A DNA stretch of 5,769 nt from Candidatus Cloacimonadota bacterium. GTDB taxonomy: Bacteria; Cloacimonadota; Cloacimonadia; Cloacimonadales; TCS61. Made by a program: the position numbers and the translations under genes. Within the stretch, counting starts at the first letter, position 1, and each line of letters begins with the position of its first letter. Below are positions 4,813 through 5,769 of the stretch, piece by piece. The DNA lies in the NCBI GenBank assembly GCA_030626645.1, contig DAOUTP010000127.1, positions 1-5,769 on the forward strand, written 5' to 3'. A model generated the notes under the pieces. It made no database searches, had not been told where the DNA came from, and saw nothing but the letters and a program-made list of their open reading frames with translations.

Positions 4813-5769
4813 ATGCTAAACAAGATCGACCCGACGAAAACAAAATCGTGGATGAATCTGGAAGAACACTTCCAAAAAATGAAGAATGTTCACATGAAAG
4901 ATTTATTTAAAAAGGATAAAAACCGATTTCATAAATTCTCACTTGATTTTGAAAATATACTCATAGATTTCTCTAAGAATATCATCACCAATAAGACGAT
5001 GAATCTGCTCTTGAAGCTATCTGATGAGATCAATTTAAAATCTGCTATTAATGACATGTTTTCAGGTGAGAAGATCAACGAGACCGAAGATCGTGCAGTT
5101 CTGCATACAGCACTAAGAAACCGTTCCAATAAACCTGTGCTATTTGAGGGAAAAGATGTTATGCCGGATGTGAACAAAGTTCTTAAGCATATGAAAGAAT
5201 TTTCTGATAAGATCACATCTGGTTTGTGGAAAGGATTTACCGGCAGGTCGATAACTGATATTGTGAATATCGGAATTGGCGGATCTGATCTGGGTCCTTT
5301 AATGGTTACGGAAGCTCTCAAACCATACAATAAAGGAATTACTGCTCATTACATCTCTAATGTAGATAGTACACATTTGGTGGAAACACTCAAAAAATTA
5401 AATCAGGAAACTACGCTATTTATGATCGCATCCAAAACATTTACAACCCAGGAGACAATGACCAATGCGCATTCTGCGCGAGCCTGGTTTCTATCTCATG
5501 CAAAAGATACAGAATTTATTAAGAAGCATTTTGTAGCGATCTCCACCAATGAAGATGGCGTAACTAATTTCGGTATTGATAAGGAGAATATGTTTGGTTT
5601 CTGGGATTGGGTTGGAGGAAGATATTCTCTCTGGAGTGCTATCGGGCTTCCTATTGCCTGCACAATTGGATTTAAAAATTTTGAAAAATTATTAGAGGGT
5701 GCTCATGTAATGGATATTCATTTCAGGGAAACGCCTTTCAAAGAAAATATCCCGGTTATTCTTGCACTC
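4813..5769 (+). CDS. pgi: Glucose-6-phosphate isomerase, 5' part (3' end outside window)
   Basis: Interconverts glucose 6-phosphate and fructose 6-phosphate in glycolysis and gluconeogenesis; cytoplasmic. The window holds 319 codons of an enzyme of about 550, open to the last base. Similarity to the E. coli/eukaryotic-type enzyme is obvious along the whole length: MFSGEKINETEDRAVLH, ALRNRSN, GKDVMPDVN, the SIS-domain phosphate-binding segment G154-IGGSDLG (154-161), SKTFTTQET (207-215), NAHSAR, and the PGI signature D265-WVGGRYSLWSAIG (265-278) with R270, the conserved catalytic-site arginine. The catalytic Glu, His and Lys that come later in the family lie past the window edge. No frameshift or internal stop is present. 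The stop of the ATPase is 22 bp upstream with no terminator between, so read-through transcription is likely. Confidence 0.97.
   Translation, partial: MLNKIDPTKTKSWMNLEEHFQKMKNVHMKDLFKKDKNRFHKFSLDFENILIDFSKNIITNKTMNLLLKLSDEINLKSAINDMFSGEKINETEDRAVLHTALRNRSNKPVLFEGKDVMPDVNKVLKHMKEFSDKITSGLWKGFTGRSITDIVNIGIGGSDLGPLMVTEALKPYNKGITAHYISNVDSTHLVETLKKLNQETTLFMIASKTFTTQETMTNAHSARAWFLSHAKDTEFIKKHFVAISTNEDGVTNFGIDKENMFGFWDWVGGRYSLWSAIGLPIACTIGFKNFEKLLEGAHVMDIHFRETPFKENIPVILAL

Noticed and set aside
4929..5330. Minus-strand ORF of 133 residues
   Set aside because: It is fully antisense to strongly conserved pgi sequence; no independent coding signal.

Overview
The window is AT-rich (roughly one third G+C by eye) and densely coded on the + strand only. 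It has six genes, none longer than about 1.5 kb, separated by gaps of at most about 130 bp. Codon use leans strongly to A/T-ending codons and Lys/Ile/Asn-rich proteins. It reads as a chromosomal segment of a low-GC, carbohydrate-using bacterium. The 9-bp CACAGAGAA-type repeat fused to a gene end, the DUF4143 ATPase and the style of the proteins would fit Candidatus Cloacimonadota or a neighbouring environmental FCB-type lineage. That placement is an impression from the sequence, not a result.

Layout. Positions 1-285 hold the C-terminal end of a GH13 (alpha-amylase family) glycosidase. Its stop overlaps by 4 bp the start of a DUF2161-type PD-(D/E)XK protein (282-1013), whose last codons are made from a 9-bp tandem repeat that belongs to a longer repeat-like intergenic segment. 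Glycerol kinase, glpK, follows (1098-2576), then a 126-bp gap filled by two hairpin-forming inverted repeats. Next are an Est30-like alpha/beta hydrolase (2703-3446) and a 102-bp gap holding two related 27-bp palindromes. The gap is followed by an AAA ATPase with a DUF4143 C-terminus (3549-4790). Last is the 5' part of glucose-6-phosphate isomerase, pgi (from 4813), cut by the window edge.

How the genes fit. GH13 glycosidase, glycerol kinase and glucose-6-phosphate isomerase are central carbon genes that feed or run glycolysis. The alpha/beta hydrolase could release glycerol or acids from esters and so supply GlpK, but that link rests only on adjacency. The DUF2161 protein and the AAA/DUF4143 ATPase are not metabolic. 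Both carry a PD-(D/E)XK-type motif and both sit beside repetitive or palindromic DNA.

Most interesting. (1) A pair of 27-bp palindromes lies 33 bp apart just upstream of the AAA/DUF4143 ATPase. (2) A nested inverted-repeat element fills the glpK-hydrolase gap. (3) A dispersed-type repeat has become the C-terminus of the DUF2161 protein. (4) The GlpK regulatory loop lacks both the fructose-1,6-bisphosphate site and the HPr phosphorylation histidine. I did not find a convincing multi-gene undescribed system here.
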